12,615 bases of DNA. It comes from an uncultured Dehalococcoidia bacterium. GTDB lineage: Bacteria > Chloroflexota > Dehalococcoidia > Tepidiformales > Tepidiformaceae. Of this stretch, positions 1 to 5,748 are shown one piece after another (positions within the stretch are counted from its first letter, which is position 1; every line of letters begins with the position of its first letter). The notes beneath the pieces are model-generated. The model ran no database searches. It had not been told where the DNA came from and saw nothing but the letters and a program-made list of their open reading frames with translations. The stretch is taken from positions 1 to 12,615 of the forward strand of contig CALFYR010000738.1 in the NCBI GenBank assembly GCA_937954195.1, given 5' to 3'. Position numbers and translations under genes: made by a program.

Positions 1-2
1 AC

Positions 3-116
3 GGCGACAAGATCGAGGTGGACGGCAACAACGGCCGCGTCACCGTGCTGCAGAAGGCCGCCGACAGCATCGACACCGCACCAGCGGACGTCGCCACCGC
101 ACCGGCGGACGCGTGA
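3..116 (+). CDS. C-terminal end of a PEP-utilising-domain protein (partial)
   Basis: Only the last 37 codons are in the window, ending at the TGA at 114-116. The translation begins GDKIEVDGNNGRVTVLQ and ends in an Ala/Pro/Thr/Asp-rich tail. The pattern G-D-x-I-x-V-D-G-x-x-G-x-V is typical of the end of the mobile phosphohistidine ('PEP-utilizing') domain of PEP synthase, pyruvate phosphate dikinase and phenylphosphate-synthase-like proteins. The next gene overlaps the stop by three bases (GTGA) and starts like the ATP/pyruvate-binding half of the same families, which supports the call because these two halves are often separate neighbouring genes. The identification rests on a short motif. 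The catalytic histidine lies outside the window. Confidence 0.55.
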   Translation, partial: GDKIEVDGNNGRVTVLQKAADSIDTAPADVATAPADA

Positions 117-568
117 CGGAGGTGCTGATGGTGGGGACCGGATCGGTCGTCTGGATCGACGAGGTCGATCCGGCCGTCGCGGTGGCCGCCGCGGGTTCGA
201 AGATGGGGCGGCTCGTGGAGCTGCACCGGGCCGGCGTGCAGGTACCGGCCGGTTTCGCCGTCACCATCGATATCGCCGAAGGCGCAGACGGCCTGCCAGC
301 TCTCGGTGACCTCGTCCGGGCAATCGTCGCGGCCGCCGGCGATGAGCGGTTCGAGGCGGATGCGGGCATCTGCGGCGTTCAGCGGAGGTTCGAACGCGAC
401 GACGGTGGGCTCGTCTTCGGGGGTGGGCGAACGCTCCGGAGCGGCGCGCGTCGGTTCGGCGGTGGGGACCGGGGTGGGCTCTTCTTCGGCGTCGCCGCCG
501 CGGCAAGAAGCAGCCAGGACCGGAAACAGGAGCAGCAACAGCAGCGTTATTCCGCGCGTTGCAGGTAG
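113..568 (+). CDS. N-terminal part of a PEP synthase/PPDK-type ATP-binding domain protein, probably truncated
   Basis: The GTG start at 113 overlaps the previous stop (GTGA), which indicates translational coupling. An in-frame ATG at 128 is an alternative start. Residues about 10-50 read VVWIDEVDP, then GSKMGRLVELHRAGVQVPAGFAVT. This is the classic opening of the pyruvate phosphate dikinase/PEP synthase ATP-binding domain (GxK-x3-L-x3-x-x-G-x-VPxGFxVT). The family domain runs on for about 300 residues, but here recognisable similarity ends near residue 50 (about position 256). The rest of the 151-residue frame is Arg/Gly/Gln-rich and lies over a convincing lipoprotein gene on the opposite strand. 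I read this as a gene cut short by a rearrangement, or by an assembly join. The formal stop at 568 probably has no biological meaning. If it is expressed as such, the product lacks the rest of the domain. Confidence 0.5.
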   Translation: MTEVLMVGTGSVVWIDEVDPAVAVAAAGSKMGRLVELHRAGVQVPAGFAVTIDIAEGADGLPALGDLVRAIVAAAGDERFEADAGICGVQRRFERDDGGLVFGGGRTLRSGARRFGGGDRGGLFFGVAAAARSSQDRKQEQQQQRYSARCR

Positions 569-583
569 TCTTGAGCCGCCCAT
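254..583 (-). CDS. Secreted lipoprotein, N-terminal part, 3' end disrupted
   Basis: The ATG at 583 opens MGGSRLPATRGITLLLLLLF, a short basic N-terminus and a leucine-rich signal peptide. This leads to VLAASC with the lipidated cysteine at residue 27, followed by RGGDAEEE. Residues about 35-65 form a Pro/Thr/Glu-rich linker (PTPVPTAEPT, SPTPEDEPT) typical of surface lipoproteins. A compact segment with two cysteines follows, ending in FGDIDGDGE, an Asp-rich loop like the calcium-binding loops of FG-GAP or EF-hand proteins. The start lies 37 bases inside the end of the upstream RING/SH3 gene, so the two are probably co-transcribed; both have Pro/Thr-rich extracytoplasmic linkers. The frame stays open from 253 to the window edge, but that part is Arg/His/Pro-rich and opposes better + strand coding. 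I end the supported part at 254. The natural C-terminus seems to be missing. Confidence 0.55.
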
Positions 584-1518
584 CCTTCGCCCAGCACAGT
601 CTCCACCCTCCACCAGGTGAGCGATCCGGCTTCCTCCGGGCCGCCCGTAACGGTAACGCGGGTCCCATCCGCGATGCAGATTATGGCCGGGTTGAGCTCG
701 CCTGTCTCGGGGTCGTTGATGCCGGGTGCGGTGCGGACGTTGAGGCAATCGCCGGTGTTGAAGACGACCACCGTATCTCCGGCCGAGAAGACGCCGGGCC
801 CGGTCGCCGTTGTTGGTTCCGGCGTTTCGGTTTCGGGCGTGCCGGTGGCCTGTGTTGGCCCGGCGGAAGGTGTTTCGGCGGGAGCCTGGGTGGTTGTTTC
901 GCTGGCGCCCGGGGTTTCGGTGGCCGTGGGTTCGGGGTCGTCGTCGCCACCGAAAATGCGTTCGGCCGCGAAGATAACGCCAAGCGCGACGCCAATGGCC
1001 AGGATGACCGCTACCGGAACGTACCAGTACGCGAAGATCCGATGCCGATCGTAGATCTGCGGCATGGGCTTGCGCGGCATTTGCTCGCCGGGCGGGGGCG
1101 TATATCGGCGGGGGCCTGTGCCGACCGGCGGGACCACGTCCTCGGGGAGGCTGCGATGGACCGTCTGCGGATGTTCGGCGCCAATCATCGGTGGAGGCCC
1201 CGGCGACTCGCCGATGACTGGCGGCGGTTCGGTACGGGCCTGGGGGCGGAGCGGAATCGGCCCATCGGAGGGCGACGGCGCCGACGCGGCGCGCGTACCT
1301 TCGCCAGGGTGCGGCGCGGGCGAGCCAACGGGCCGCACGCCGGAGGAGTAGGCGAGCGCCTGGGGTGTCACACGATGTTCGGTTTGGGTGGCGCAGCCAT
1401 CGTTGGTGACCCAACATCCTGGATGGTGGAGGACGCCGCAGCCCTCGCACTTCAGGACGGCTTCGCCATCCTGGAACGACCGATCGCAGAGCGGGCAGAA
1501 ACGTTGTAATGCGCTCAA
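547..1518 (-). CDS. Membrane protein with prokaryotic RING-type zinc finger and extracytoplasmic SH3 domain
   Basis: This 323-residue protein starts at TTG (1518); an in-frame stop upstream leaves no longer start. Residues 8-48 carry CPLC, CEGC, HHPGCW and GC, a zinc-binding pattern matching the prokaryotic RING finger family (C8, C11, C24, C27, H31/H32, C35, C42). A Pro-rich stretch (50-150) follows, then one membrane helix at about 162-186. It is flanked by YDRHR on the N-terminal side and GGDDD on the C-terminal side, so the positive-inside rule puts the zinc finger in the cytoplasm. A Thr/Pro/Glu-rich linker (195-242) leads to a bacterial SH3 domain (about 245-320: GDTVVVFNTGDCLNVRTAPG, WWRVE, GWAAQDYL). 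C258 and C281 may form a disulphide. The shape suggests a signalling or envelope-anchoring protein. I do not know its ligand. It lies 84 bases downstream of the sugar kinase on the same strand, with a possible promoter between them. Confidence 0.75.
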   Translation of the reverse strand: MSALQRFCPLCDRSFQDGEAVLKCEGCGVLHHPGCWVTNDGCATQTEHRVTPQALAYSSGVRPVGSPAPHPGEGTRAASAPSPSDGPIPLRPQARTEPPPVIGESPGPPPMIGAEHPQTVHRSLPEDVVPPVGTGPRRYTPPPGEQMPRKPMPQIYDRHRIFAYWYVPVAVILAIGVALGVIFAAERIFGGDDDPEPTATETPGASETTTQAPAETPSAGPTQATGTPETETPEPTTATGPGVFSAGDTVVVFNTGDCLNVRTAPGINDPETGELNPAIICIADGTRVTVTGGPEEAGSLTWWRVETVLGEGWAAQDYLQRAE

Positions 1519-1541
1519 GGCACCATCCCGGGAGCACCCTC

Positions 1542-1570
1542 AGTATCGAACCCGCGATCCCCATCTTCAA
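1542..1570 (-). promoter_or_regulatory. Possible sigma70-type promoter of the RING/SH3 gene
   Basis: On the minus strand TTGAAG (1570-1565) and GATACT (1547-1542) are 17 bases apart; each matches its consensus hexamer at four of six positions. Transcription would begin about 17 bases before the TTG start at 1518. The gap to the upstream kinase gene is otherwise featureless. This was found by eye and is not tested. Confidence 0.35.
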
Positions 1571-1602
1571 CTTGGAACGCTGGAGGGGCGGTGAAAGTTC
1601 CC

Positions 1603-2511
1603 TTACCGGGCATTAAGGAAAGACTCCAACTCGCGGATTGTGGGCAGACCGGCGGTCGCGCCAGGCCGCGTGACAGCGAGCGCGCCGGCAGCGGATGCGA
1701 ACCTGACGGCCTCCGCGTGGGGCCTGCCGTTCGCGAGGGCGACGGCTAGCGCGCCGCAGAAGGCATCGCCTGCGCCGACGGAATCGACGGCCTCGACCAG
1801 GAATGGGGATTGGCCCGCCGTCTCGCCGGCGTGAGCGAAAACGGCGCCTTTTTCGCCCAGCGTTACGACCGCGAGCCTGCCAGCGGGTCCCGACAGGGCG
1901 AGTGCCTCAGCGACGTGGTTGCCGCCAGCCGATGGAGCGAGTGCTGCCGCTTCGACTTCGTTCACGACGATGACCGTGGGCAATGAGACGCTTTCCGGCG
2001 GGTGGGGCGCGATCGGCGCCGGGTTCAGGAGGACCGGAACACCGGCTCCAACGGCGGTTCGGATGGCAGCGACCACCGCCTCCATGCCGGTTTCGAACTG
2101 GATGACGAGCATATCGCTCGACGTGATAGCGTCGCGGGCGGCTTCGATGTGCGCCGGAGCGAGCGCCAGATTCGCGCGGGGGAGGGCGTAAATGGCGTTC
2201 GCACCGTCATCGAGGACGATTGGCACGGCCACGCCGGTGCCTTCGGCGTCGTCGATGCTGATGTTGGTTGTATCGATGCCTTCGTTGGCGAGTTGTGCCG
2301 TGATGGCCCGGCCGAAGTCGTCGGCGCCGACGCGGCCAATCATCGCGACCTCGGCGCCCAGACGGGCGGCTGCGGTTGCCTGGTTGCCACCCTTGCCGCC
2401 GATGAAGGTTCCGAAGGAGCGGCCGATGAGCGATTCGCCTTCGCGTGCCAGGCGTGGCGCGCGGACCACCAGGTCCATCATGAGCGAACCGACGACGGCG
2501 ATGCGGACCAT
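1603..2511 (-). CDS. rbsK: Ribokinase-like PfkB-family sugar kinase
   Basis: This 302-residue protein has the usual ribokinase length. It phosphorylates a sugar, most likely D-ribose to ribose 5-phosphate, with ATP in the cytoplasm. The substrate-side motif GGKGGNQA is at 38-45 and NPAPI at 163-167. The PfkB signature DSVGAGDAFCGALA is at 243-256, with D249 as catalytic base and GAG as the anion hole. The N-terminal IAVVGSLMMDLVVRAPRL carries the conserved small-x-x-x-D of the substrate site. GGKGGNQ and the C-terminal pattern favour ribokinase over fructokinase or adenosine kinase, but there is no ribose transporter or rbsD nearby, so specificity is inferred. The ATG is at 2511 with no Shine-Dalgarno site; TAAACT lies six bases upstream, suggesting a leaderless transcript. 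It diverges from the FMN reductase across 61 bases. Confidence 0.85.
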   Translation of the reverse strand: MVRIAVVGSLMMDLVVRAPRLAREGESLIGRSFGTFIGGKGGNQATAAARLGAEVAMIGRVGADDFGRAITAQLANEGIDTTNISIDDAEGTGVAVPIVLDDGANAIYALPRANLALAPAHIEAARDAITSSDMLVIQFETGMEAVVAAIRTAVGAGVPVLLNPAPIAPHPPESVSLPTVIVVNEVEAAALAPSAGGNHVAEALALSGPAGRLAVVTLGEKGAVFAHAGETAGQSPFLVEAVDSVGAGDAFCGALAVALANGRPHAEAVRFASAAGALAVTRPGATAGLPTIRELESFLNAR

Positions 2512-2517
2512 GGCGAG

Positions 2518-2523
2518 AGTTTA
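2518..2523 (-). promoter_or_regulatory. Candidate -10 element for a leaderless sugar-kinase transcript
   Basis: On the minus strand TAAACT is followed by exactly six bases (CTCGCC) and then the kinase ATG. No purine-rich ribosome site is present. The same hexamer and spacing occur before sufR. I could not find a good -35 hexamer. Confidence 0.35.
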
Positions 2524-2572
2524 GGGGCGGCTGGCTTCGCGTGTTTGGGGCAGGGTCTTTACGCTAGGGAGC

Positions 2573-3121
2573 ATGACGCGCGTCCTCGGCATCAACGGGA
2601 GCATTCGGCCAGGAAGTTCGGCGGACCGGGCTCTGCAATTCACGCTGAAGGCACTGGAAGCGGCCGGTGCGCAATGCGAAACGTTCGAGATTGGTTCGCT
2701 GCCCGTGCTCGATGGGCGGCCGGATGACCAGTACCCGCCGACGGTTAGCGCCTGGCGGGCAGCGTGCGAAGCGGCGGACGCCTTCGTGATCGCGGTGCCT
2801 TCGTACCATGGGGCGGCGCCCGGCGGACTGAAGAATGCGCTGGACTTCATCGACCTGCCGCACGCGGGAGGGAAGCCGTTCGCCGTAATTGGAATAGCCG
2901 GGGGCGACGCCGAACCTGGCGTTACCGATGTGGCGCGGGTAATGCGGCACATCGGCGGCATCGCGGCGGTACCCGATGTGGTGATTTCGCGGGCCGGCGA
3001 GCACTGGGGCAAGGGCGACGAACCGAGCAACAAGGGTGTCGCATTCGCCATCCAGAAGGTGGCCGAAGACCTGCTGGCGATAGCCACGCTGCGGGCGGAG
3101 GGGAAGTTGCCGCAGCCATGA
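2573..3121 (+). CDS. NADPH-dependent FMN reductase family flavoprotein
   Basis: This 182-residue protein has a flavodoxin-like fold. GINGSIRPGS near the start (6-15) is the FMN-phosphate-binding loop of the NADPH-dependent FMN reductase family (SsuE, ArsH, chromate/azo reductase types). PSYHG (76-80) and GLKNALDF (85-92) are the other conserved family motifs. It would reduce FMN or a quinone-like or xenobiotic acceptor with NAD(P)H in the cytoplasm; the natural substrate cannot be read from the sequence. The ATG is preceded by AGGGAG, and TACGCT lies seven bases upstream as a possible -10. It is the first gene of a three-gene run: its stop overlaps the Nudix start (ATGA). Confidence 0.85.
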   Translation: MTRVLGINGSIRPGSSADRALQFTLKALEAAGAQCETFEIGSLPVLDGRPDDQYPPTVSAWRAACEAADAFVIAVPSYHGAAPGGLKNALDFIDLPHAGGKPFAVIGIAGGDAEPGVTDVARVMRHIGGIAAVPDVVISRAGEHWGKGDEPSNKGVAFAIQKVAEDLLAIATLRAEGKLPQP

Positions 3122-3543
3122 GCGCGGAGGCTTCGGTGCGGTACCCGTGCGTGGGCGTGGCCGTCGTCATCCGGGATGAAATGGGCCGCGTTCTGATGGG
3201 TAGGCGCGCGCGCGGCCGGTATGCCGACCTGTGGTGCATCCCGTGTGGGCGGCTGGAGTGGGGCGAAGAAGTGCGGGCAGGAGCCCTACGCGAACTGGCG
3301 GAGGAGACCGGACTATCCGCCGAAATCACAGGCATCGCGGCCGTTCATTCGAACTTTCACAACGAGGACGACCTCTCGGTCGGCATCTGGTTTCACGGGA
3401 GGGTGACGGCGGGCAGCCCCTATCCGGCCGACCGCGAGCTAAGCGAAATCGACTGGTTCCACCCGGGAGAACCGCCGCCGCTCGCATTCCCCACCGACGC
3501 GTTGGTCCTCGCCGAGCTCGTTGAGCTGGCCCTCGCCGACTGA
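3118..3543 (+). CDS. Nudix hydrolase
   Basis: The product is 141 residues. I start at the ATG at 3118, which overlaps the upstream stop as ATGA. The frame is open further 5', but that part covers the FMN reductase gene and has no Nudix similarity. A perfect Nudix box GRLEWGEEVRAGALRELAEETGL occupies residues 44-66 (split here as GRLEWGE, x7, RELAEETGL), providing the Mg-binding glutamates. CVGVAVVIRDEMGRVLMGRR and LWCIPCGRLEWGE match the common MutT/ADP-ribose-pyrophosphatase-type core. Such enzymes hydrolyse nucleoside diphosphates linked to another group; the substrate cannot be assigned. The final stop overlaps the next start as TGATG, so the genes are translationally coupled. Confidence 0.9.
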   Translation: MSAEASVRYPCVGVAVVIRDEMGRVLMGRRARGRYADLWCIPCGRLEWGEEVRAGALRELAEETGLSAEITGIAAVHSNFHNEDDLSVGIWFHGRVTAGSPYPADRELSEIDWFHPGEPPPLAFPTDALVLAELVELALAD

Positions 3544-4646
3544 TGGCGCGCATCCTGTTCGTTGAGCCGTTTTACGGCGGGAGCCACAAGGCGTTCCTCG
3601 ATGGGCTTCAGGCCCATTCCAGCCACGAGATCGAGACCCTGACGCTCCCGGAGGGCGAGTGGCGGCGGCGGATGCGGCGTGGCGGGGTGGAACTCGCCGA
3701 GCAGGCTAGGGCGCTGAGCGGCACGTTCGGTGCGGTGGTGGTGAGCGACATGCTGGACCTGCCGGTGTTCCTGGCGCTGACGCGGCCACGGTTCGGTTCG
3801 ACGCCGGTGATGGCGTACTTCCACGAGAACCAGTTCACCTACCCACGCATCCGGGGGACGAAGTTCAACTCGTGGTTCGGGCAGATCAACTACCTGACGT
3901 CACTGGCGGCGCACCGGGTGGCGTTCAATTCGGAGTTCCACCGGGATGACTTTTTGGGCGCGTTGCGAACGCTCGCGGGTCAGCCGAACAACTGGCTCGT
4001 ACCGGAGAAGATCGCGGAAATCGCCGCGAAGGCGGCGGTTTTGCCCGTGGGGGTGGACCTTGCCTGGCTCGAAGGCATCGAACCGGAGCGGCGACGTTCG
4101 GAGCCACCCGTGGTGATCTGGAACCACCGGTGGGAGTTCGATAAGGCGCCGGAGATGTTCGAACGGGGGCTCGCCGCGCTGGCGGACGAGGGCGTGCCGT
4201 TCGAGGTCATCATCGCCGGGGAGCCCGGGGATAACCCGAGCGACGCGTTGCACGGGCTACGGGAACGTCTGGGCGGCCGCGTGCGGCACTTCGGGTACGC
4301 GCCATCGCGGGAGGCGTACGGGCAGCTGCTGAAGCAGGCGGATATCGTGGTGAGCACCACGCGGCACGAATTCTTCGGCGTCGGCATGGTGGAGGCGATG
4401 TACGCCGGATGCGTGCCCTGCGCCCCGAACCGGTACAACTACCCGGCCCTGACACCGCCAGAGTTCCATGAAACCTGTCTCTTCGATGATGAGGCGGGGT
4501 TCATCGCGAAGCTGCGCGGCTTGCTCCTGGGCCCAAGGCCGGATCGGGGACCGTTCCAGGCATCGGCGGCGGGGTTTGCGTGGCCGGCGGTGATTCCCCA
4601 ATGGGATGCGGCACTGGAACGTCTCTGCAACAGCGCTCACCTATGA
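3543..4646 (+). CDS. tRNA-queuosine alpha-mannosyltransferase-like glycosyltransferase (former DUF3524)
   Basis: This 367-residue protein matches the family of the vertebrate queuosine-tRNA mannosyltransferase (QTMAN, previously GTDC1) across its length. The N-terminal domain has ILFVEPFYGGSHKAF (4-18), SSHEIETLTLP (26-36), W40-R-x-R-M, SDMLDLPVFLALTRPR (68-83), YFHENQFTYP (92-101), AFNSEFHRDDF (127-137) and VLPVGVDL (166-173). The second half is a GT-B glycosyltransferase domain with NHRWEFDKAPE (194-204), a GYAP loop and the E-x7-E motif of GT4 enzymes (E276, E284, in HEFFGVGMVEAMYAGCVP). By family knowledge it would add a sugar from a nucleotide donor to queuosine in tRNA. Bacterial members are less characterised, and donor and acceptor here are inferred. 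It starts within the Nudix stop (TGATG). No queuosine synthesis gene is in the window. Confidence 0.8.
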   Translation: MARILFVEPFYGGSHKAFLDGLQAHSSHEIETLTLPEGEWRRRMRRGGVELAEQARALSGTFGAVVVSDMLDLPVFLALTRPRFGSTPVMAYFHENQFTYPRIRGTKFNSWFGQINYLTSLAAHRVAFNSEFHRDDFLGALRTLAGQPNNWLVPEKIAEIAAKAAVLPVGVDLAWLEGIEPERRRSEPPVVIWNHRWEFDKAPEMFERGLAALADEGVPFEVIIAGEPGDNPSDALHGLRERLGGRVRHFGYAPSREAYGQLLKQADIVVSTTRHEFFGVGMVEAMYAGCVPCAPNRYNYPALTPPEFHETCLFDDEAGFIAKLRGLLLGPRPDRGPFQASAAGFAWPAVIPQWDAALERLCNSAHL

Positions 4647-4648
4647 TG

Positions 4649-4670
4649 GAATGCGGGATTCGCCGCATTC
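4649..4670 (+). terminator. Stem-loop after the three-gene run
   Basis: GAATGCGG (4649-4656) pairs perfectly with CCGCATTC (4663-4670) around a six-base loop. It begins two bases after the glycosyltransferase stop. There is no T-tract, so it may be a weak or Rho-assisted terminator, or an mRNA 3' stabiliser. Confidence 0.4.
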
Positions 4671-4730
4671 GCGCATCGCGGCTTCATAGGCGAACCTAGA
4701 GCCGGTGGCACGGCGAGAGGGAGAGAGCGC

Positions 4731-5690
4731 TTGAAGCACCGGGCAGCACAGCTCTGGCACTTTGTCCCCGGCCCGGTGCGCGCGCCGTTCGAAATCGTCA
4801 CGAAGACGATCAGCCTGTACATCGAGGACAGCTGTTCCACCTACGCCGCGGCGATCGCGTACTACGCCATCTTTTCGCTGGTGCCGCTTAGCCTCATCAC
4901 GCTGTCCGTTTTCGGGCTGGTGGTGGACCGGGACCGCATTGCCGACTGGGTGTTCGAACAGGTGCCGCTCGAAGAATCGGAGACAGTGCGCAACAACGTC
5001 GATGAGATTATCCGGAGGGCGCAGGACTTCAGCCCTGCGAGCCTCGGCTTCGGCGTCGTGTTCCTGGTGTGGTCGTCCAGCGGCATATTCGGAGCCGTTC
5101 GCAAGGGCCTGAATGCCGCCGCGCACCTGAAACTCGGGCGTTCCTACTGGCGGTCGAAACTGATCGACTTCGCACTGATCCCGACCGTTGGCGTGCTGAT
5201 CATCGTTTCCGTGCTGCTCACAGCGCTGGCACGGAACGTGGTCCGGCGATTCGACGACGTGGAACCGTTCCCGCTGGACGCGAACCTGGCGCTTGAGGTG
5301 GCCAGCTACGGCATACCGGCGGTGGTGACGTTCGTGATGTTCATGTTGCTGTACCGGTTCGCGCCCGCGGCCCGACCGCACTGGCGGGATGCGCTCGCGG
5401 GGGCGGTGTTCGCCACGCTGCTGTTCGAAATCGCGAAAAACATGATCGCGATCATCCTTTCGGAATCGAGCTTTTCGCGGGATACAGCGATTTACGCGGG
5501 TTTCGGGACCGCGCTGGCCTTCCTGGTGTGGATGTTCGTGAACGCATCGATCCTGCTGCTGGGCGCCGAATTCGGGCGGGCGATCCGGTTGCGGCGCGAC
5601 CTGGCCCTCGGCGTGCCAATGGAGGATGACGTGGTTTCACCGGAGTTCGTGCCGACGGCGCCGCCGCCCGCTCAGACGCAACCACGCTGA
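4731..5690 (+). CDS. YihY/BrkB-family inner-membrane protein
   Basis: This 319-residue protein starts at TTG (4731) behind a purine-rich GAGAGGGAGAGAG site; I see no better start. It has about six membrane helices (roughly 37-64, 104-122, 145-167, 187-209, 220-243, 252-280). Family hallmarks are YAAAIAYYAIFSLVPL (38-53), SSGIFGAVRKGLNAA (116-130), LLYRFAP (206-212) and YAGFGTALAFLVW near the end. The family was once annotated as ribonuclease BN, which is incorrect, and its molecular function is not settled. The C-terminal 30 residues are Pro-rich and probably cytoplasmic. It stands alone: 84 bases after the previous operon and 58 before sufR, with no obvious role in cluster assembly. Confidence 0.85.
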   Translation: MKHRAAQLWHFVPGPVRAPFEIVTKTISLYIEDSCSTYAAAIAYYAIFSLVPLSLITLSVFGLVVDRDRIADWVFEQVPLEESETVRNNVDEIIRRAQDFSPASLGFGVVFLVWSSSGIFGAVRKGLNAAAHLKLGRSYWRSKLIDFALIPTVGVLIIVSVLLTALARNVVRRFDDVEPFPLDANLALEVASYGIPAVVTFVMFMLLYRFAPAARPHWRDALAGAVFATLLFEIAKNMIAIILSESSFSRDTAIYAGFGTALAFLVWMFVNASILLLGAEFGRAIRLRRDLALGVPMEDDVVSPEFVPTAPPPAQTQPR

Positions 5691-5694
5691 CGGG

Positions 5695-5724
5695 TACTTT
5701 TGCAACTTGAAAGTAGCGAAAGTA
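5695..5724 (+). promoter_or_regulatory. Candidate SufR operator: repeated GAAAGTA elements
   Basis: TACTTT (5695-5700) and AAAGTA (5710-5715) form an inverted repeat. GAAAGTA occurs at 5709-5715 and again at 5718-5724, nine bases apart. CAAC-N6-GTAG (5703-5716) inside this cluster is one base off the CAAC-N6-GTTG site described, from memory, for cyanobacterial SufR. If transcription starts at or near the sufR ATG, the cluster covers the -35 region and just upstream. That is a sensible place for autoregulation, but binding is not shown. Confidence 0.45.
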
Positions 5725-5736
5725 TTCCTGCTGCGT

Positions 5737-5742
5737 TAAACT
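5737..5742 (+). promoter_or_regulatory. Candidate -10 element for a leaderless sufR transcript
   Basis: TAAACT is followed by six bases (GGTCAC) and then the sufR ATG, with no Shine-Dalgarno sequence. That geometry is typical of leaderless mRNAs. No convincing -35 hexamer is present at 16-18 bases. An alternative pair, TTGCAA (5700-5705) and TATTCC (5723-5728), has 17-base spacing but weak matches. Confidence 0.4.
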
Positions 5743-5748
5743 GGTCAC

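Noticed and set aside
40..369. Minus-strand open frame of 109 codons at the window start
   Set aside because: It is Ser/Thr/Pro/Arg-rich, has no domain, and conflicts with both the PPDK-like + strand start and the lipoprotein frame.
559..1509. Long + strand open frame opposite the RING/SH3 gene
   Set aside because: Its product is Arg/Gly-rich without motifs, while the minus strand shows a zinc finger, a membrane helix and an SH3 domain in order.
1519..1602. Possible terminator between the sugar kinase and the RING/SH3 gene
   Set aside because: No convincing stem with a T-tract was found by eye; only a weak promoter-like pair is reported there.
2764..3117. Possible N-terminal extension of the Nudix hydrolase
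   Set aside because: The in-frame upstream part lies over the FMN reductase gene in another frame, has no domain similarity, and the ATGA overlap at 3118 gives a natural start with normal Nudix length.
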